A DNA stretch of 6,634 nt from the NCBI GenBank assembly GCA_015233485.1, contig JADFXO010000215.1, positions 1 to 6,634 of the forward strand, written 5' to 3'. Shown piece after piece: positions 4,970-6,634 of this stretch (positions are counted from its first letter, which is position 1; the number at the start of each line of letters is the position of its first letter). The position numbers and the translations under genes were made by a program. Below the pieces are notes generated by a model that saw only the letters and a list, made by a program, of their open reading frames with translations, did no database searches and had not been told where the DNA came from. Source of the DNA: Nitrospirota bacterium (GTDB lineage: Bacteria > Nitrospirota > Thermodesulfovibrionia > Thermodesulfovibrionales > Magnetobacteriaceae).

Positions 4970-6469
4970 TTATTGCCACATGATTTTCCTCCATCCTATA
5001 ACGCCCGACACATAAGCGCATACCTCTTCTGCGCTGTCCTGCGTTGCCGAACCTGCTATAAACCAGTGCGTTCCCTGTATGCTATCAGTGCAAGCAGGCT
5101 GTGTTTGACTGGTAGGTGCAAGTTGCAAGCCGCCGTTTACTACTGCTATTGAAATGTTGTCCAAAGTGCCGTTGTCCGAATATCGCAACATAGGAACTCC
5201 TTCAAGCACTGCCACCCTCTTACGTAAGTGTTGAAGCTCTAATACTCCATACGCAAGAATTCCAGTAGTATCAATAGACAAGAACTGGTTCGTCTGTGTA
5301 ACTATATTGGGTAGGAGTGGCTGTAGATTCTGTGCCGTAAATCCAGCATGTATAGGAGCAGTATAATTGCCGGATGTATCATTATCAGCCGTGTTTACAT
5401 CACTTATCCATGAATAATAAACAGGCGTTATATTATCAAGCGCTAACCCTCCATCATATCCAATCTCTTCTATATTTGTTTTGAGATTAGCGTCAGAAAG
5501 AGCGTGTATCGTGCCATAATAACTGAAATCAGTAACGCTGCTATTGCCCAACATTACCTGATTACTTGCCGTTGGAGCTGCGTCATATCCTATCGCCGTG
5601 GTATTGCTCAATTGCGTATACGTAGTTGGTCCCGCCCCATAACCAATGGCAGTGTTATAACTCCCTGTAATGTTGTAATTGAGAACCGCTACTCCAACAG
5701 CAGTGTTGTAACTACCCGAGGTAAGACCGGTTAAAACAGACGCACCAATAGAAGTATTGCTAATACCAGACGTGTTGGCGTTTTGGTTTGAGTAACCAAC
5801 AGCCGTATTATAAGTACCTGTTGTAAGCGAGTAGAATGAGTTGCTTGAACCAAAACCTACGTTGGCAGTACCTGTAGTAAGATAATGCCCAACATATTTT
5901 CCAACTAACAAATTTCCACCCGCAGTATTCGCTCTTGCTTCTGATATGACAGTCCCATCACTTGATTGCAATGTTTCTGTTGCTACTGATGGAGTGATTA
6001 ATTTTATGGACAATACTATATTACCGGCAAAAGCAGAAGTAGGTACTATTGTAAATCCAGTAGCAGCAGTTGCTGTAATAACCCTACTCTCGGCTGCCAA
6101 TGGTTGAGCATGAGTGTTAAGCGTCACTCCACCAATTGCATAGGCTACTGAATTAGTAGAATCATTATCTGTATACGTAACCTGATAGATACTCCCGGCA
6201 GAAAGAGTTAATCCTGATGACGTTAAATTGTCGGTACTCCCTGCTGAATGTATCCAACCAGTGCTATAACTTCCGTTCCAATTTGTACCAGTTGCCGTTA
6301 CTCCAGCAGTTACCAGTTCTGGACCTAAAGTCGCAATATCGCTGGCGGCACTTCCTTTTATAATTGGGGTTGTAATCGTAGGGCTTGTTGCCAATACCAC
6401 ATTGTTACTACCCGTTGAGCTAGTCCATGTTGGAGCAGTGGCCGCTGATGCCGCGCCTGTAGAGGTCAT
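4970..6469 (-). CDS. Tail fibre/adhesin with Peptidase_S74 chaperone, 5'-truncated
   Basis: From the first ATG the product has 499 residues. Residues 48-160 (GPELVTAGVTATGTNWNGSY, later TLSAGSIYQVTYTDND) look like a carbohydrate-binding jelly roll. Residues 196-310 carry head-type repeats as in YadA-like adhesins (TGTYNTAVGY, GSYNTAVGVAVL, GSYNTAIGYGAG). Residues 325-423 are a Peptidase_S74 intramolecular chaperone: SDANLKTNIEEI has Ser325, Asp326 and Lys330, matching the Ser/Lys dyad spaced five residues apart in endosialidase-type domains, and a coiled-coil end LQHLRKRVAVLEG. The S74 part trimerises the fibre and then cuts itself off. A further 75 residues with Cys460 and Cys484 follow. The ATG at 6469 has no ribosome site, and the frame stays open and fibre-like upstream (QYIRLPGNTTATPEF) to a TAG at 6515-6517, where IS-like sequence starts, so the true N-terminus is probably lost. 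The gene is visibly more AT-rich than its neighbours. Confidence 0.86.
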   Translation of the reverse strand: MTSTGAASAATAPTWTSSTGSNNVVLATSPTITTPIIKGSAASDIATLGPELVTAGVTATGTNWNGSYSTGWIHSAGSTDNLTSSGLTLSAGSIYQVTYTDNDSTNSVAYAIGGVTLNTHAQPLAAESRVITATAATGFTIVPTSAFAGNIVLSIKLITPSVATETLQSSDGTVISEARANTAGGNLLVGKYVGHYLTTGTANVGFGSSNSFYSLTTGTYNTAVGYSNQNANTSGISNTSIGASVLTGLTSGSYNTAVGVAVLNYNITGSYNTAIGYGAGPTTYTQLSNTTAIGYDAAPTASNQVMLGNSSVTDFSYYGTIHALSDANLKTNIEEIGYDGGLALDNITPVYYSWISDVNTADNDTSGNYTAPIHAGFTAQNLQPLLPNIVTQTNQFLSIDTTGILAYGVLELQHLRKRVAVLEGVPMLRYSDNGTLDNISIAVVNGGLQLAPTSQTQPACTDSIQGTHWFIAGSATQDSAEEVCAYVSGVIGWRKIMWQ

Positions 6470-6514
6470 AAACTCTGGTGTAGCCGTTGTGTTGCCAGGC
6501 AGCCTTATATACTG

Positions 6515-6634
6515 CTACCATAAAGGAGTGGACATCCCAAAGGAGTAGAGGTTAAACTCTCTGCATGGCGGAGATCAACACCTTAAAGTAAGGAGCAAGA
6601 GCAAATGGGACAGAGAAGATGGTCAGCAGACGAG
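6515..6634 (+). mobile_element. Edge of an insertion sequence (IS3- or IS66-like)
   Basis: Phage-like coding stops abruptly near 6514 and is followed by non-phage sequence whose own ORF points to the right. The leader has a direct repeat AAAGGAGT at 6522-6529 and 6539-6546 and a short ORF, ATG at 6574-6576 to TAA, with product MAEINTLK. The transposase-like start follows at 6605. The exact element end, terminal inverted repeat and target duplication cannot be seen because the rest of the element lies outside the window. The boundary is therefore approximate, and the family rests on ten residues. Confidence 0.5.
6605..6634 (+). CDS. Transposase OrfA-like protein, first ten codons
   Basis: The ATG at 6605-6607 has AAGGAG at 6590-6595, nine bases upstream. 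The visible protein is MGQRRWSADE. The basic residues followed by R-W-S-x-D/E-E match the usual beginning of helix-turn-helix transposase subunits (HTH_Tnp_1) of IS3 and IS66 OrfA proteins, where RRWSxEEK is common. Ten residues cannot separate these families or exclude another DNA-binding protein. Its orientation, opposite to all the phage genes, and the broken fibre gene beside it support an inserted element. Confidence 0.5.
   Translation, partial: MGQRRWSADE

Overview
The window is a stretch of prophage (or phage) virion genes. Nearly all of it is read from the minus strand, so the biological order runs from the right end of the window to the left. By eye the GC content is about 50%. The host is most likely a Gram-negative bacterium. 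The intergenic repeat at 267-370 is a REP-like palindrome (core ATTCCTGC-TTTC-GCAGGAAT) of a type I associate, from memory only, with environmental lineages such as Nitrospirota and former Deltaproteobacteria. No gene here fixes the taxonomy.

Layout in transcription order: (1) 6515-6634, the edge of an insertion sequence on the plus strand, with the first ten codons of a transposase-like ORF; (2) 4970-6469, a tail-fibre or adhesin C-terminal piece with a lectin-like module, YadA-like head repeats and a Peptidase_S74 self-cleaving chaperone, whose 5' part appears to be cut off by the insertion; (3) 4782-4930, a small, probably broken or frameshifted membrane-peptide ORF; (4) 4001-4702, a scaffold-like protein; (5) 2967-3899, the major capsid protein; (6) 2487-2900, a small capsid-associated protein; (7) 1746-2411, a head-to-tail adaptor-like protein; (8) 412-1746, a large tail or stabilisation-like protein overlapping the adaptor by one base; (9) 267-370, a REPIN-like inverted repeat; (10) 1-144, the start of another virion or tail-fibre protein that runs off the window.

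Together these form a head-morphogenesis and head-tail joining operon: scaffold and coat build the procapsid, the small protein probably decorates it, the adaptor and the larger protein close the portal and connect the tail, and the fibre-type genes handle host recognition. An IS-like sequence and a host-type REPIN inside the cluster suggest a resident, decaying prophage rather than an active phage.

The most unusual signals are a G/C-run hairpin just upstream of the Shine-Dalgarno of every gene that has an intergenic leader (six of six), and a seven-codon mini-ORF whose A_AAA_AAG heptamer would shift ribosomes into a single-membrane-helix frame. I see no defence system, CRISPR array, tRNA or rRNA.
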